The position numbers and the translations under genes are program-made. From NCBI RefSeq assembly GCF_903652925.1, contig NZ_CAHLAR010000010.1:62001-126000 (forward strand): a stretch of 64,000 nucleotides of DNA, read 5' to 3'. This document shows, piece by piece, positions 8,887 to 18,765 of the stretch. The first letter of the stretch is position 1. Every line of letters starts with the position of its first letter. Under the pieces are notes generated by a model. It made no database searches. It had not been told where the DNA came from and was given only the letters and a program-made list of their open reading frames with translations. This DNA comes from Achromobacter anxifer (lineage in GTDB: Bacteria; Pseudomonadota; Gammaproteobacteria; Burkholderiales; Burkholderiaceae_B).

Positions 8887-9745
8887 GGCGGGCCGCCCAA
8901 TCGCGCGCGAACTGATAAGCCACGCGGCCGGAACGCGAGCCGCGCTCGATGGTCCATTGCAGCGCCTCGGTGCGCGACGGTTCGATCTGCGCTTCCGGGC
9001 AGCCCAGCTCGCGCAGCCAGTGGTAGACGATGTCCAGGTAGTCGTCCTGCTTGAAGGGGTAGAACGACAGCCACAGGCCGAAGCGCTCGGACAGCGAGAT
9101 CTTTTCCTCGACGGTTTCGCCGGGATGGATTTCGCCGTCGGGCTGGTGCTTGGCCGCCAGGTTCTCGCTCATGTATTCCGGCATCAGGTGGCGCCGGTTG
9201 GACGTGGCGTAGATCAGCACGTTGTCGCCCGAAGCCGAGACCGAACCGTCCAGCACCGACTTCAGCGCCTTGTAGCCGGCTTCGCCTTCCTCGAACGACA
9301 GGTCGTCGCAGAACACGATGTAGCGTTCGGGACGGGCGGCGACCAGCTCGACGATGTCGGCCAGGTCGCCCAGATCCGATTTGTCCACTTCGATCAGGCG
9401 CAGTCCGCGGTCGCCATAGGCGGCCAGCATGGCCTTGACCAGCGAGCTCTTGCCGGTGCCTCGGGCGCCGGTCATGAGCACGTTGTTGGCCGGCTTCTTT
9501 TCCAGGAACTGCCGGGTGTTGCGGTCGATGATGCCCTTCTGGCGCTCGATGTGCTGAAGGTCCTCCATGTCGATGCGCGCTACGTGGCGCACGGCGTCCA
9601 GCCAGCCGCGGGCGCCGCGCTTGCGCCAGCGGTAGGCGTGGGCGGTCCAGTCGATCTCGGGCATGGGGGGCGGAAGCCAGGCTTCCAACTGCGCCAGCAC
9701 GCGCTCGGCGCGCTGGATGAGGGTGGAAAACTCGGTTGCGGTCAC
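8879..9745 (-). CDS. DUF815-family AAA+ ATPase
   Basis: A 288-residue ATP-binding protein with Walker [10 protein letters not shown], a Walker B-like [10 protein letters not shown], and a sensor-1 region [18 protein letters not shown] followed by the DUF815-typical [19 protein letters not shown]. It lies between argJ (24 nt upstream) and mutT (8-nt overlap), so it belongs to an argJ-ATPase-mutT transcription unit, an arrangement I associate with Bordetella-type genomes. The cellular role of the family is not defined. Confidence 0.9.
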   Translation of the reverse strand: MTATEFSTLIQRAERVLAQLEAWLPPPMPEIDWTAHAYRWRKRGARGWLDAVRHVARIDMEDLQHIERQKGIIDRNTRQFLEKKPANNVLMTGARGTGKSSLVKAMLAAYGDRGLRLIEVDKSDLGDLADIVELVAARPERYIVFCDDLSFEEGEAGYKALKSVLDGSVSASGDNVLIYATSNRRHLMPEYMSENLAAKHQPDGEIHPGETVEEKISLSERFGLWLSFYPFKQDDYLDIVYHWLRELGCPEAQIEPSRTEALQWTIERGSRSGRVAYQFARDWAARHV

Positions 9746-9769
9746 GTCTGAATTCCCGGAAGTTTCGGA

Positions 9770-10996
9770 TCAGGAGCGGTAGTCGGCGTTGATCGACACG
9801 TATTCGTGCGAGAAGTCGCAGGTGTAGACCGTGTCGCTGACCTGGCCGCGGCCCAGCGCGATGCGCACCTGGATCTCGGCCTGCTTCATCACGCGCTGGC
9901 CGTCGGCTTCCTGGTAGGCGGGGTTGCGGCCGCCGTCCTTGGCCACCAGCACGTCGTCCAGCCACAGGCGGATGTTGGACACGTCCAGGTCGTCGATGCC
10001 GGCGTAGCCGACCGCGGCCAGGATGCGGCCCAGATTGGGGTCCGAGGCGAAGAAGGCGGTCTTGACCAGCGGCGAATGGGCCACCGCGTACGCCACCTTG
10101 AGCGCTTCATCGGTGGTGCCGGCCTCTTCCACGCGGATGGTCATGAACTTGGTGGCGCCTTCGGCGTCGCGCACGATCTTGGTCGCCAGTTCCAGCGCCG
10201 CGGCCGTCAGGGCTGCGCGCACGGCGGCGTAGGCCGGATCGGATTCGGCATTCACTTCGACGCCCGACTTGCCGGTGGCGGCGATGATGAAGGAGTCGTT
10301 GGTGGACGTGTCGCCGTCAACCGTGATGCGGTTGAACGAAGCGTCGGCGATCTCGCCGGCCAGCTTGGACAGCAGCGGCTGGGCGATGCCGGCGTCGGTG
10401 GCCAGGAAGCTCAGCATGGTAGCCATGTTGGGCCGGATCATGCCGGCGCCCTTGCTGATGCCGGTGAAGGTGACGGTCTTGCCGTCGATCTGGACCTTGG
10501 TCGAAGAGATCTTCGGCAGGGTGTCGGTGGTCATGATGCCGTGGGCGGCGCTGAACCAGTGGTCGGCGCCCAGGTTGGCGATGGCGGCGGGCAGGCCGGC
10601 GACCAGGCGGTCCAGCGGCAGCGGTTCCAGGATGACGCCGGTGGAGAAGGGCAGGACTTCGGCGGCGGGCACGCCCAGCAGCTTGCCCAGCGCGGCGCAG
10701 GTGTCCTTGGCCTTTTGCAGGCCTTCCTCGCCGGTGCCGGCGTTGGCATTGCCGGTATTAATGACCAGGGCGCTGATCGGGCCGCCGGCGGCCAGATGGG
10801 CCTGGCAGACCTGCACGGGCGCGGCGCAGAAGCGGTTGCGCGTGAACACGCCCGCGACGCTGGTGCCGGGGGCGAAGCGGAATACGGTCAGATCGCGTCG
10901 GTTGGCCTTGCGGATGCCGGCCTCGGTGACGCCGATTTCAACGCCGGCAACAGGAAAAATTTCGGACTCGGAGGGGATCTGCAGGTTAACGGCCAT
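9770..10996 (-). CDS. argJ: Bifunctional ornithine acetyltransferase / N-acetylglutamate synthase
   Basis: A 408-residue protein of usual ArgJ length. It catalyses acetyl transfer from N-acetylornithine to glutamate and, in bifunctional members, acetyl-CoA-dependent N-acetylglutamate synthesis, so driving the cyclic arginine pathway in the cytoplasm. The self-cleavage site and nucleophile are in [14 protein letters not shown] (Thr193), dividing it into alpha and beta chains. [13 protein letters not shown] and DGDTSTND are further ArgJ signatures. First gene of the unit that continues with the DUF815 ATPase and mutT. Confidence 0.97.
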   Translation of the reverse strand: MAVNLQIPSESEIFPVAGVEIGVTEAGIRKANRRDLTVFRFAPGTSVAGVFTRNRFCAAPVQVCQAHLAAGGPISALVINTGNANAGTGEEGLQKAKDTCAALGKLLGVPAAEVLPFSTGVILEPLPLDRLVAGLPAAIANLGADHWFSAAHGIMTTDTLPKISSTKVQIDGKTVTFTGISKGAGMIRPNMATMLSFLATDAGIAQPLLSKLAGEIADASFNRITVDGDTSTNDSFIIAATGKSGVEVNAESDPAYAAVRAALTAAALELATKIVRDAEGATKFMTIRVEEAGTTDEALKVAYAVAHSPLVKTAFFASDPNLGRILAAVGYAGIDDLDVSNIRLWLDDVLVAKDGGRNPAYQEADGQRVMKQAEIQVRIALGRGQVSDTVYTCDFSHEYVSINADYRS

Positions 10997-11096
10997 GACT
11001 TCGTCTCATGAAATGAGCAGGACGGAATCGCCGCCAGGCGAGGCGGCGCGCGGGGGAAAGCTTTGTATTATCCCACCGGTTTGGGACAGCGGCAGG

Positions 11097-12119
11097 TCAG
11101 GGGCCGATCCGCATGTCCGCGACGTCCAGCACGCCGGCCTCGCGGTTGCCGAGCACGCTGCGCACGGCGCCGTCCGGGGCCTGCAGCACGGACTTCCCTG
11201 CCGGCACGTCTTCGCCGCCAGCGCGGCGCGCCGAACGGCCGCGCGACGGCGAGAACAGCAGGTCGCCCGGCTGGGCGCCCGGCAGGCGCGGGTTGGCCGC
11301 CAGCACCCGGGTGCCGGGCGGATAGGTCATGTCGCCCAACACGGTTTCGCGCGCCAGCAGGCCTTCGAAGCCCAGCATGCGGCGCTGGCCGTCCAGCTGC
11401 ATGTCCACTTTCAGCAGGGGCATGCGGGCCACGTCCAGCGCCTCGCTGCCGTCGGTGCGCAGCAGCCAGCGCGGCGCGTCGGTGGCGGCGCCGTTGTTCA
11501 GGACTTTCAGCCAGGCGCCCGGCGGGACGGGCTGCTGGTCCAGGGTGTTGCCGATGGCCAGGTGGCAGCTGGCAAAGCGCGGGTGTCCGTCGCGCAGCAC
11601 GAATTCAAGCCGGTGTCCGTGCGCGCACAGCCAGCCCTCCTGGGCCTGGTCGCGCGCGATTTCTACAGACAGGGTTTCCGCCTGCTTGCTGCTGGCGGGA
11701 TAGCGGAAGATGCGCGTGGCCGACAGGCCCTGGATCGAGAGGGGCTGGGTCTCGGGAAAGACAGCCAGGTCGAACGAAGCGAGATCGCCCGGGACGGCAA
11801 GGCTGAGCACGGTGCCGGCCGGCATGTCCACGCCGGACAGCTGGGTGGCCTGGGCCAGCACGGTCTTGCGCTCGGCGTCGGCCTCGGCGTTTTGCCGGGC
11901 CGAGAACCACAGGCTGAATTGTTGATAGGGGAAGATCGCGCCGATGATCGCCAGGAAGGCCATCAGGATGGCGCCGCCGCGCCGGTGGTCGGCCAGCCAT
12001 TCCCGGGCGCTGCGGGTGGTGGCCAGCACGGCCAGCCAGGTCAGCAGCGTGGCCAGGCAGGCCAGCGACGCAGCCATCAGCACGTAGAAATTACCGCCAG
12101 GGAGGGAAACCGGAATCAT
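11097..12119 (-). CDS. Uncharacterised membrane-anchored protein
   Basis: A 340-residue protein I do not recognise. Two hydrophobic segments (about residues 10-33 and 46-66) bracket a short basic loop. The remaining 270 residues look soluble and beta-rich, probably periplasmic, and end with a proline/arginine-rich stretch. A DUF-type protein of Achromobacter/Bordetella is likely. It is separated from argJ by 100 nt and from the upstream MarR gene by a strong hairpin at 12139-12166, so it may have its own promoter. No enzymatic motif was found. Confidence 0.75.
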   Translation of the reverse strand: MIPVSLPGGNFYVLMAASLACLATLLTWLAVLATTRSAREWLADHRRGGAILMAFLAIIGAIFPYQQFSLWFSARQNAEADAERKTVLAQATQLSGVDMPAGTVLSLAVPGDLASFDLAVFPETQPLSIQGLSATRIFRYPASSKQAETLSVEIARDQAQEGWLCAHGHRLEFVLRDGHPRFASCHLAIGNTLDQQPVPPGAWLKVLNNGAATDAPRWLLRTDGSEALDVARMPLLKVDMQLDGQRRMLGFEGLLARETVLGDMTYPPGTRVLAANPRLPGAQPGDLLFSPSRGRSARRAGGEDVPAGKSVLQAPDGAVRSVLGNREAGVLDVADMRIGP

Positions 12120-12138
12120 GGCGGCAATTATGCGCCAA

Positions 12139-12166
12139 TCCGCAAGCGGACAAGGGCGCTTGCGGA
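12139..12166 (-). terminator. Hairpin between marR and the membrane protein gene
   Basis: TCCGCAAGCG (12139-12148) and CGCTTGCGGA (12157-12166) form a perfect 10-bp stem with an 8-nt loop, starting 4 nt after the MarR stop codon in the direction of transcription. There is no clear U-tract, so it may be a terminator or an mRNA-stabilising end. Confidence 0.5.
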
Positions 12167-12169
12167 GGG

Positions 12170-12664
12170 TCAGGCCTTGGCGGATTCCGAGCGGGTGGCC
12201 ACTACTTGCAGCTTCAATTCGCCCAGCGCCTGGAACAGCGCATTGCGGGTGCTTTCGGGCAGGTCGCCGAACATGGACTTGACCCAGGACTCGTGGGCGC
12301 GGGCCATGCGGGCGAAGCTCTTCTTGCCCAGCGGCGTGAGCTTGATGAGCGAACTGCGGCGGTCGGATTCGACCTTGGTGCGCACCACCAGGCCTTCCTT
12401 TTCCAGCTGGTCGGTGATGCCGGTGATGTTGCCGTTGGTGACCATCATGTGGCGCGACAGTTCGCCCATCTTCATGCCCTTGGGCGCGCGCTGCAATTGC
12501 GCCATCAGGTCGAAGCGCGGCAGGGTGGTGTCGAATTCATTGCGCAGGCGGCTGCGGATCTCGCTTTCGACGAGATTGGCGCAGGTCAGCATGCGCAGCC
12601 ACAGGCGCAGCGCGTGGTGGTCGTCGGGCGCGGCGCGGGATTCCAGGTCGGGAGTGTCGGTCAT
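12170..12664 (-). CDS. MarR-family transcriptional regulator
   Basis: A 164-residue winged-helix regulator. The region MGELSRHMMVTNGNITGITD is the recognition-helix area and DRRSSLIKLTPLGKKSFARM is the wing, both diagnostic of MarR. ATG 12664 is preferred because it begins just before the family domain; a longer reading upstream would run through the preceding gene. The gene follows the alpha/beta hydrolase gene by 11 nt on the same strand and probably responds to an aromatic or acyl ligand handled by that enzyme or by the neighbouring importer. Confidence 0.93.
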   Translation of the reverse strand: MTDTPDLESRAAPDDHHALRLWLRMLTCANLVESEIRSRLRNEFDTTLPRFDLMAQLQRAPKGMKMGELSRHMMVTNGNITGITDQLEKEGLVVRTKVESDRRSSLIKLTPLGKKSFARMARAHESWVKSMFGDLPESTRNALFQALGELKLQVVATRSESAKA

Positions 12665-12675
12665 GGCTGTGGAAA

Positions 12676-13563
12676 TTACCGGGAATGAGGGGCGGGCGCC
12701 AGACCCATTTGATCGAAGATCGCGCGGGTCAGCGGGCTGCTGGGATCGTTGAGCGTCAGCACGATGTCGTAATGGTTCGTGCCGGGCATGGGCACATATT
12801 GCCCGGGAAAGTCGCGCTCGCGCCAGGCGGCAAGATAATCGTCGCTCTGGCGCTTGAATTCGGCGGTCTCGCTTTCGCCGTAGCTGACAATGAGCGGACA
12901 GCCCGTCTGCGGCAGGCGCAGCGCCGGGCTGTTGCGGATGGCGTCGGCTTCGCTCATGCGCATCCATTCATTGATATGGGTGTGCACCAGCGGGCGCAGG
13001 TCGAACAGGCCGGACAGCGGCGCGGCGCCGCGGACCACGTCGGGCGGCACTTCATAGCTGGCATGCCAGCCTCCCGCCAGCAACGCGCCCACCAGATGCC
13101 CGCCGGCCGAGCTGCCGCAGACATGGATGCGCGCGGGATCGCCGCCGTATTCGGCGATGTGGCGGTGTATCCAGGCCAGCGCGCGCCGGTTCTGGTCCAC
13201 GATGCGGTCCAGCGTGACGGCGGGCGCAAGCGAATAATTGACGGAGACCACCACGGCGCCGGCTTGCGTGAACGCGGGCGCCATGCTGCTGGAATCGTCC
13301 TTGGACAGCAGGCGCCAGTAGCCGCCGTGGATGAAGACGAACACCGGCGCGTTGCGCGCGCCCGTGGCCGCGGGAAAGATGTCGAGCAGTTCGTCGGCGT
13401 GGTCGCCGAAGGGCACGTCCAGCGCGCAGGCCAGCGACTGCCGCGCCGCGGCGCTCTCGTCGGCGTATTTCTTGAGTATCGGGTGGATGTCGGGTACTGT
13501 CGCGCGAGCGTTGTACTGGACATCCAGCGCGGCGCGATCATAGTTTCGGTAGAGGGTAACCAT
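12676..13563 (-). CDS. Alpha/beta hydrolase, kynurenine-formamidase-like
   Basis: A 295-residue serine hydrolase. HGGYWRLLSKDD is the oxyanion-hole HGGYW motif of formamidase-like esterases, GSSAGG holds the nucleophilic serine, and the catalytic His is in PGTNHYDIV near residue 265. It is shorter on motifs than true KynB and lacks any tryptophan-pathway neighbour, so a general esterase or amidase role is equally possible. It is divergent from the amino-acid-type SBP at 13737 and shares a unit with marR. Confidence 0.88.
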   Translation of the reverse strand: MVTLYRNYDRAALDVQYNARATVPDIHPILKKYADESAAARQSLACALDVPFGDHADELLDIFPAATGARNAPVFVFIHGGYWRLLSKDDSSSMAPAFTQAGAVVVSVNYSLAPAVTLDRIVDQNRRALAWIHRHIAEYGGDPARIHVCGSSAGGHLVGALLAGGWHASYEVPPDVVRGAAPLSGLFDLRPLVHTHINEWMRMSEADAIRNSPALRLPQTGCPLIVSYGESETAEFKRQSDDYLAAWRERDFPGQYVPMPGTNHYDIVLTLNDPSSPLTRAIFDQMGLAPAPHSR

Positions 13564-13578
13564 GGCGGTAGCTTATTA

Positions 13579-13603
13579 GTAAAAACCCTTTGGTAAAAAC
13601 CCT
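13579..13603. promoter_or_regulatory. Direct repeat GTAAAAACCCT x2
   Basis: Two identical 11-nt copies start at 13579 and 13593, 14 nt apart, in the divergent gap between the hydrolase (start 13563) and the SBP gene. They could be operator half-sites for the MarR protein or part of a promoter. Only the repetition is observed. Confidence 0.3.
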
Positions 13604-13736
13604 AGACTTGTTTTGCCGAATACTTTAAACCTAAACTATGAAGCACGCCAGCCTTGGCTGTGCCGCAAGAAGTCTTTCGAATCGCGATTTTAAAAAGAAC
13701 ACCCTCTGCGCGGGCTCGCGCACGGAGCACACCACC

Positions 13737-14900
13737 ATGCGTTTGATCACTTCCCTTCTGGCTGCCGCCGCCCTGGTGCCGGCCCTGGCCAGCGCCGACA
13801 CGATCAAGGTCGGCATCGCCAACGACATCTCCGGCCCGTTCTCCGCCCTGGGCGCCGAAGCCCGCGACGGTTTCAACCTGGCCATCAAGCAGCTGGGCAG
13901 CAAGCTGGGCGGACAGCCCGCCGAATTCGTGCAGACCGACATGGGCGGCAACCCCGACCAGGCCCGCCAGCTGGTCACGCGCTACATCCAGCGCGACAAG
14001 GTCGATTTCTTCACCGGCCCCATCGGCTCGAACGTGGCGCTGGCCGTGGGCCCCGCGCTGTTCGCGGCCAAGGTGCCGTACCTGTCGAACAACCCCGGCC
14101 CCAGCCAGTTCGCCGGCGCGCAGTGCAATCCGTACTGGTTCGGCACGTCCTACCAGAACGACGCCTTCCATGAAGCGGCCGGCAAGGTCGCGGCGGACCG
14201 CGGCTTCAAGAAGATGTTCATCATGGCCCCGGACTATCCGGCCGGCAAGGATGCTCTCAACGGCTTCAAGCGCGGCTACAAGACCGCTCCGGGCGACGAG
14301 GTCTACACCAAGCTCGGCCAGATCGACTACGCCGCCGAGCTGGCGCAGATCCGCGCCGCCAAGCCTGACGCCGTCTATATCTTCCTGCCGGGCGGCATGG
14401 GCATCAACTTCGTCAAGCAGTTCGTCTCGACCGGCCTGGCGCAAAGCGTCAAGCTGATCGGCCCGGGCTTCTCCGCCGACGAGGATGTGATCCAGGCCGT
14501 GGGCGAACCCATGCTGGGCATGTACAACACGGCGCAGTGGGCGCATGACCTGGACGTGCCGCAGAACAAGACCTTCGTCGAAGCCTTCCGCAAGGAATAC
14601 AACGGCCGCTATCCCTCGGTGTATGCCGCCCAGGCCTACGACGTGATCATGGCCATGGACGCCGCCGTCAAGCAGGCCGGCGGCAAGGCCTCCGACCGCG
14701 AAGCCATCGTGCGCGCGCTGGAAAAAGCCGACTACCCCTCGGTGCGCGGCAGCTTCACCTACGGCAAGAACCACTACCCCATCCAGTCCTATTACCTGCG
14801 CGTCGTCGACAAGGACGGCAGCGGTCGCATCACCAACAAGCTGGTGGGCAAGGTGTTCGACAAGTACCAGGACGTGTACGTCGGCGAGTGCAAGTTGTAG
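13737..14900 (+). CDS. Branched-chain amino-acid-type ABC transporter substrate-binding protein
   Basis: A 387-residue periplasmic binding protein. ATG 13737 gives a standard signal peptide (MRLITSLLAAAALVPALASA) with mature DTIKVGIANDISGPFSALGA; the frame is open further upstream but that extension has no signal-peptide character. It is clearly similar to the orphan SBP at 26799 (shared RDGFNLA, FFLPGGMG, PIQ-YYLRVV). It heads the operon SBP-livH-livM-livG-livF, with a 197-nt gap before livH that contains a repeat with two hairpins, which would allow higher expression of the SBP than of the membrane parts. Confidence 0.93.
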   Translation: MRLITSLLAAAALVPALASADTIKVGIANDISGPFSALGAEARDGFNLAIKQLGSKLGGQPAEFVQTDMGGNPDQARQLVTRYIQRDKVDFFTGPIGSNVALAVGPALFAAKVPYLSNNPGPSQFAGAQCNPYWFGTSYQNDAFHEAAGKVAADRGFKKMFIMAPDYPAGKDALNGFKRGYKTAPGDEVYTKLGQIDYAAELAQIRAAKPDAVYIFLPGGMGINFVKQFVSTGLAQSVKLIGPGFSADEDVIQAVGEPMLGMYNTAQWAHDLDVPQNKTFVEAFRKEYNGRYPSVYAAQAYDVIMAMDAAVKQAGGKASDREAIVRALEKADYPSVRGSFTYGKNHYPIQSYYLRVVDKDGSGRITNKLVGKVFDKYQDVYVGECKL

Positions 14901-14902
14901 AC

Positions 14903-14960
14903 CACCCCCGAAGCGCTGCGCGCTTCCCCCTCAAGGGGGCATGCCTGCGGACCGGCGGAG
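14903..14960 (+). repeat. Common Burkholderiales intergenic repeat with two hairpins
   Basis: Just after the SBP stop lie GAAGCGC-TGC-GCGCTTC and CCCCCTCAAGGGGG, followed by a GC-rich tail. The same pattern recurs between genes in many Burkholderiales genomes (established from general knowledge, not searched here). It probably acts as an mRNA 3'-end or attenuation structure between the SBP and livH genes. Confidence 0.65.
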
Positions 14961-15097
14961 CCGGATCCGCGGCATCTGGATCGGGTGCACCTCTGCACGT
15001 GCGGCGCTGGGTGCGCCAGCGCGATGCGCAAACAGATGGCTTTAGTGATTAAGCCGCGAGCCAGGCCATCGGCACTTCGCGGCAGGGGGAAGTTTTC

Positions 15098-16018
15098 ATG
15101 ACGTTTACGCTGATCGTCGAGCAATTGCTGAACGGTCTGCAGTTTGGGTTGATGTTGTTTCTGATCGCGGCCGGGCTGACCCTGGTGTTCGGCATCATGG
15201 ACATCATGAATCTGGCTCACGGCTCGCTCTACATGGCCGGCGCCTATGTCGCCGCCGAAACCATGCAGCGCACAGGTTCATTCACCGCCGCCGTCCTGGT
15301 GGCGGCCGTCGCCACCGGCATCGTCGGCGTGGTGCTGGAACTGACGCTGATCCGCCGCCTGGCGCTGCGCGACCACCTGGCCCAGGTGCTGGGCACCTAC
15401 GCCGTCATTCTTATCGCCAACGATCTGGTCAAGATGATCTGGGGGCCTGCCCCGGTCATGCTGAACATGCCGGCCGCGCTGTCCGGCCCGGTCCGGCTGC
15501 TGCCCGATCTGCTCTATCCCGCCTACCGCCTGATGATCATCGTGTTCGGCGTGGCCGCCGCCGCGGGCCTGTACTGGTTCGTGACGCGCACCCGCGCGGG
15601 CGTGCTGGTGCGGGCGGGCGCGTCCAACCGCCAGATGGCCACGCTGATGGGCGTGCGCGTGCCGCTGCTGTTCCTGGGCGTGTTCGTGCTGGGCGCCATG
15701 CTGGCCGCGGTGGCCGGCGCCTTGCTCGGCCCGATCACCTCGGTGCAGGTGGGCATGGGCGAGGAAATCCTGATCCTGGTGCTGGTATGCATCGTCATCG
15801 GCGGCATCGGCTCGATCCGCGGCGCCTTCGTCGGCGCGCTGCTGGTGGGCATGGTCGACACCGCCGGGCGGGCCTTCCTGCCCATGCTGCTGCGCCAGGT
15901 CTTTTCCCCGGCGGTGGCTTCCAGCGTCGGACCGACGCTGGCCGCCATCGCCATCTATGTATTGATGGCGGCAGTGCTGGTGTTCCGGCCCTCCGGCCTG
16001 TTTCCGGCGCGGGGTTGA
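15098..16018 (+). CDS. livH: Branched-chain amino-acid-type ABC permease, LivH family
   Basis: A 306-residue polytopic permease. The region LLNGLQFGLMLFLIAAGLTL followed by FGIMDIMNLAHGSLYMAGAY is the LivH signature; GASNRQMATLMGVRV is the coupling loop. RBS AGGGGGAAG lies a few nt before ATG 15098. The stop is 2 nt before the livM start. Sequence differs enough from the permease at 2757 that the two operons should carry different substrates. Confidence 0.92.
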   Translation: MTFTLIVEQLLNGLQFGLMLFLIAAGLTLVFGIMDIMNLAHGSLYMAGAYVAAETMQRTGSFTAAVLVAAVATGIVGVVLELTLIRRLALRDHLAQVLGTYAVILIANDLVKMIWGPAPVMLNMPAALSGPVRLLPDLLYPAYRLMIIVFGVAAAAGLYWFVTRTRAGVLVRAGASNRQMATLMGVRVPLLFLGVFVLGAMLAAVAGALLGPITSVQVGMGEEILILVLVCIVIGGIGSIRGAFVGALLVGMVDTAGRAFLPMLLRQVFSPAVASSVGPTLAAIAIYVLMAAVLVFRPSGLFPARG

Positions 16019-16020
16019 GC

Positions 16021-16986
16021 ATGAAATCCACGATCTGGACCGTGGTCCTGCTGGCCGCGCTGGCGGTCTTCCCGTTGGTGGCGCCGGCGCTGGGCCTGGA
16101 CTTCTACATTTCCTTCGTGCGGCGCGTGCTGATCTACGCGCTGGCGGCGACCAGCCTGAACCTGATCCTGGGTTACGGCGGCATGGTGGCGCTGGGGCAC
16201 GCGGCCTTCTTCGGCGCGGGCGCCTATGCGGTCGGCATCCTGGCCATGTCGGGCGTCACGTCCGCGCTGGTCTCGTGGCCGGTGGCCATGCTGCTGGCGG
16301 GGCTGCTGGCCTGCATCACGGGGGCGATTTCGCTGCGCACGCGCGGCGTGTACTTCATCATGATCACGCTGGCGTTCGCGCAGATGCTGTTCTACATCTT
16401 CATTTCGCTGCGCCAGTACGGCGGCGAGGACGGCTTGAACCTGCCGGGCTATTCCAGCCTGCCGGGCCTCGACCTGGCCAATGACGTCAGCTTCTATTAC
16501 CTGGTGCTGGCGCTGTTCGCGCTGATCATGTGGGTGTTCGGACGCGTGGTGGCTTCGCGCTTCGGCACCGCGCTGCAAGGCATACGCGAGAACGAGTCGC
16601 GCATGGAATCCATGGGCTACCCGGTGTACCGCGTCAAGCTCATGGCCTTCACGCTGAGCGGCGCCGTGGCCGGATTGGCCGGCGCGCTGCTGGCCAACCA
16701 CAACCTCTTCATCTCGCCCAGCCTGATGCACTGGACCCAGTCGGCCAACCTGCTGATCATGGTGCTGGTGGGCGGCATCGGCCTGCGCTATGGCGGCGTG
16801 GCGGGCGCCGTGGTCATGCTGACCCTGGAGGAAGTGCTGCGCCTGTGGACCGAATATTGGCACCTGCCCCTGGGCGTGCTGCTGTTGTGCGTGGTGTTCG
16901 GCGCGCCGCGCGGCCTGGTCGGGCTGTTCGGCCCCCTGTTCAGCGGCCGCGCCGCCGCACCCCAATCCGGCAAGGTGGGATCATGA
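16021..16986 (+). CDS. livM: Branched-chain amino-acid-type ABC permease, LivM family
   Basis: A 321-residue permease. The LivM core LNLILGYGGMVALGHAAFFG occurs near residues 46-65 and the coupling loop is FGTALQGIRENESRMESMGY. ATG 16021 is 2 nt after the livH stop. The end overlaps the livG start (ATGA), consistent with translational coupling. Confidence 0.92.
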   Translation: MKSTIWTVVLLAALAVFPLVAPALGLDFYISFVRRVLIYALAATSLNLILGYGGMVALGHAAFFGAGAYAVGILAMSGVTSALVSWPVAMLLAGLLACITGAISLRTRGVYFIMITLAFAQMLFYIFISLRQYGGEDGLNLPGYSSLPGLDLANDVSFYYLVLALFALIMWVFGRVVASRFGTALQGIRENESRMESMGYPVYRVKLMAFTLSGAVAGLAGALLANHNLFISPSLMHWTQSANLLIMVLVGGIGLRYGGVAGAVVMLTLEEVLRLWTEYWHLPLGVLLLCVVFGAPRGLVGLFGPLFSGRAAAPQSGKVGS

Positions 16987-17749
16987 ACGCTACCGTTACG
17001 CCGGCCCTGCAGGCATCCGGACTGGTGCGCCGCTTCGGCGCGCTGGTCGCCACCGACAACGTGTCGCTGTCCTTGAACCCGGGCGAGATCCACGCCCTGA
17101 TCGGTCCCAACGGCGCGGGTAAATCCACTCTGATCCACCTGCTGTCCGGCACGCTCACGGCCGATTCGGGCACGCTGAAGGTGGGCGGGCGCGACGTCAC
17201 TGGCATGAACGCCCACCAGCGCGTTTCCGCCGGCCTGTCGCGGTCCTACCAGATCACCAACATCTTCAAGCAGTCCACGGTGCTGGACAACCTGGTACTG
17301 GCGGTGCAGGCGCACGCGGGCAGCAGCTTCCGCTTCTGGAAGCCGCGCGCGGCCGAGTCGGCGCTGTATGAACAGGCGCGCGAACTGGCGCGGGAATGCG
17401 CCATCGACGCCAGCCTGCTGGAGCGTCCGGCGGGAACCCTGCCGCACGGCGAACAGCGCAAGGTGGAGTTTGCGCTGGCGCTGGCCGCAAGGCCCGACGT
17501 GCTGCTGCTGGACGAGCCGATGGCGGGCATGGGCCCCGACGAAACCGTGCGCCTGACCGAATTGATCGAATCCATGCGCGGCCGCGCCGCCATGCTGCTG
17601 GTCGAACACGACATGCAGGCGGTGTTCCGCCTGGCCGACCGCCTGTCGGTGCTGGTGTACGGCCGCGTCATCGCGACCGGCACCCCCGACGAAATCCGCG
17701 CCAACCCGGAAGTGCGGCAGGCCTATCTGGGCGACGAGGAGACCGCGTG

Positions 17750-17750
<1 letters not shown>
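16983..17750 (+). CDS. livG: ABC transporter ATP-binding protein, LivG family
   Basis: A 255-residue ATPase with Walker A GPNGAGKST, Q-loop SRSYQITNIFKQSTVLDNLV, and Walker B VLLLDEPMAGM followed by H-loop LLVEHDM. The signature is LPHGEQRKVEFALAL, with PHGE replacing the usual SGGE; this change is common in LivG paralogues. ATG 16983 overlaps the livM stop by 4 nt. It ends DPEVRQAYLG-like (NPEVRQAYLGDEET), as LivG proteins do. Confidence 0.92.
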
Positions 17751-18454
<704 letters not shown>

Positions 18455-18471
18455 CGAGAAAGCTGCAATGG

Positions 18472-18491
18472 CTGGCGGCAACTGCCGCCAG
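18472..18491 (+). terminator. Hairpin after livF
   Basis: CTGGCGGCA (18472-18480) and TGCCGCCAG (18483-18491) are perfectly complementary, giving an 8-bp stem and a 4-nt loop, 17 nt past the livF stop. The downstream DNA is A/T-rich but has no clean T-run, so termination efficiency is uncertain. It opens the 311-nt gap before siaA. Confidence 0.5.
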
Positions 18492-18541
18492 CGATGATAT
18501 AAAAAGCAATAAATCGACATTTATATTGCAGTAGTGCAACT

Positions 18542-18561
18542 TAAGACGCCCTGACGTCTTA
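18542..18561. promoter_or_regulatory. Inverted repeat TAAGACG-N6-CGTCTTA upstream of siaA, plus a third half-site
   Basis: The arms at 18542-18548 and 18555-18561 are perfectly complementary. A third CGTCTTA lies at 18736-18742, 24 nt before the siaA ATG, within a longer partial repeat (ACGTCTTA then CAAGC in both places). The arrangement resembles operator half-sites for a dimeric regulator of the sia operon. The rest of the 311-nt gap holds only the livF hairpin and an AAGGAAG ribosome-binding site before 18766. Confidence 0.4.
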
Positions 18562-18765
18562 CAAGCGTTTGCTCCTGTTTCAATTGGAACCGCTGTTCTC
18601 TACACTTGTCGCGCCGGACGTGCCGCGTGGGTACGCCCGTAAACAGGCTCAGGGCTGAACAAGCGGGGCAAGCGCGCGGCAACAAGTTGTCACACAACCG
18701 GAGCCTGCTCACGCGTCCCCTTTTTACGCACGTTACGTCTTATCAAGCAGTAAGGAAGACTTTGC

